The translations under genes and the position numbers were made by a program. Source: Synchiropus splendidus (taxonomy: Eukaryota; Chordata; Actinopteri; Syngnathiformes; Callionymidae). From it: a stretch of DNA of 64,000 bases. The stretch lies in assembly GCF_027744825.2 (NCBI RefSeq), contig NC_071342.1, positions 19,750,001 through 19,814,000 on the forward strand, in the 5' to 3' direction. Positions 63,025-64,000 of the stretch are shown here, one piece after another (within the stretch, counting starts at the first letter, position 1; the number at the start of each line of letters is the position of its first letter). Under the pieces are notes generated by a model. The model searched no databases and was not told the DNA's origin. It saw only the letters and a list, made by a program, of their open reading frames with translations.

Positions 63025-64000
63025 AGTAGTCCAGGTCAATAGGAGTTTCTCCCACTGAGACTGTAAAGAGACTCAAGGTGCACTGTTCAAAGTGGCACAT
63101 GTTTCTGATGACCTATTTTGGGGCTCCATGCATTTTCCTCCTCACTGTATTGACCAGTCACCTGGCAACATTCATTACCACAACAGCTTTAATTCATTAT
63201 TTACGCAATGGATGTGTTCATCAAACATGTGCCGGCCATCTGCTTTGCAAACGTCAGAGCAGAAAGGTGACTTCAGCGATGGAAGTTAACCTTGGGGGTT
63301 TTCTGCATCTCCAGTATCTAGGCAGACTTGGGGCAAGTGTCCACAATGTTCCAATCCCAAAGAATGAAAGGCCAGGGAGGGGATGACGAGATAAACAGTG
63401 CTGTGCTCTTCACCACCCAGCAGGACAGGGGTGAGATAAACAGGAGGGACTCAGAGGGTGGGCAGGCTCAAGGAAGTCAGCTGTCAGAGTCGGGTCAGGG
63501 GCTGGAATGCCCGAGCACATGGTCGGGGGGAGGAGAGAAGACAAGCCACAAGGAAGAGAAAACAGAGTCAGGGTCAGCGTGGACTTTTATGTTAGAGCTT
63601 AAATACTAAAGAAAATGATTCACAACTGTGCCTGTTAGCGAGTCAGATCTGTTTATTATGCTCCCATTGGGATCGACTTTGTAGTCATCAAGGAAGAAAA
63701 TAAAAGACCGGGAAGCAAAATGTGGTCATGTGTCCCAGCCATGTGCTTTGGAAAAAAAGTTCTATGAATCCTTGTGTTTCAAAGAACGACTGGATCTCGG
63801 GGCCTTTTCACTGGCCGACATGATTATCCTGCACTTTTGAGATGCGCCAGGCCGAAATGAGCGAACTTCCCCAGTGTGTGCTTGTTTGGCTGATATCACT
63901 GTGACAGATGGGTCACTCATGCAGCACTAGTGTCACGCAGCATGTGAAAGTGTTGTGTCATTTCCTGCTTCCATCTGGCGCGTGATCACTCCACCCATGC
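63025..64000. other. Right edge: sorbs1 intron, no exon seen
   Basis: After the phase-1 donor at 62730 the next conserved SORBS1 segment, leading to the SH3 domains, is not seen before the window ends. The purine-rich frames at 63328-63609 have no family resemblance. Confidence 0.4.

Noticed and set aside
1..64000. CRISPR arrays, bacterial operons, phage or plasmid modules
   Set aside because: No regularly spaced direct repeats and no prokaryotic gene organisation; the spliced genes show this is vertebrate DNA.

Overview
This is a stretch of vertebrate nuclear genome, almost certainly from a ray-finned (teleost) fish. Multi-exon genes have GT/AG introns from 63 bp to over 4 kb, microsatellites are present, and there are decayed fish-type DNA transposons. 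The proteins match vertebrate families closely. Nothing looks bacterial, plasmid-borne or viral, and no operon or CRISPR logic applies. Only about 4 kb of the 64 kb codes for protein in any way I can support.

Layout. (1) 1-230 looks like a promoter: a CRE-type palindrome, three CCAAT boxes and a TATA box. Any gene it serves lies mostly outside the window. (2) 230-25,300 has no gene I can support. It holds unique sequence with several stretches that look like conserved regulatory DNA (about 2.0-3.4, 8.5-9.0, 15.2-16.0 and 21.2-22.8 kb), a (TA)n tract, LINE remnants and a hAT-type miniature element. (3) 25,507-34,384 is a complete 16-exon plus-strand gene for PIK3AP1 (BCAP), the adaptor linking B-cell and Toll-like receptors to PI3-kinase. 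All 16 exons join in phase into 823 codons. (4) 34,689-35,365, about 120 bp after the pik3ap1 poly(A) signal, holds two phase-compatible exons starting with a good ATG. The product is not recognised; they may be an unknown gene or an alternative 5' end of the next gene. (5) 35.4-47.3 kb is mostly non-coding, with a second copy of the hAT miniature element and other repeat remnants. (6) 47,295-62,729 carries 14 in-phase exons of a sorbin/SH3-domain adaptor, best matched to SORBS1 (CAP/ponsin). They cover the N-terminal region, the SoHo domain and the linker. The start codon is not proven and the three SH3 domains lie beyond the window. (7) 62.7-64 kb is intron with a decayed hAT-like element.

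Functionally, the two recognised genes are both cytoplasmic adaptors that sit near PI3-kinase and insulin or cytoskeletal signalling, but nothing shows they are co-regulated. In human both map to 10q24.1 with other genes between them; here they are direct neighbours in the same orientation. I found no evidence for a new enzymatic or defence system. The observations most worth checking are the unknown two-exon ORF, the TTAA-flanked 1.5 kb element, the hAT miniature family with preserved 8-bp target duplications, the promoter-like start, and a set of CTCF-like motifs, one of which lies in a dispersed repeat.
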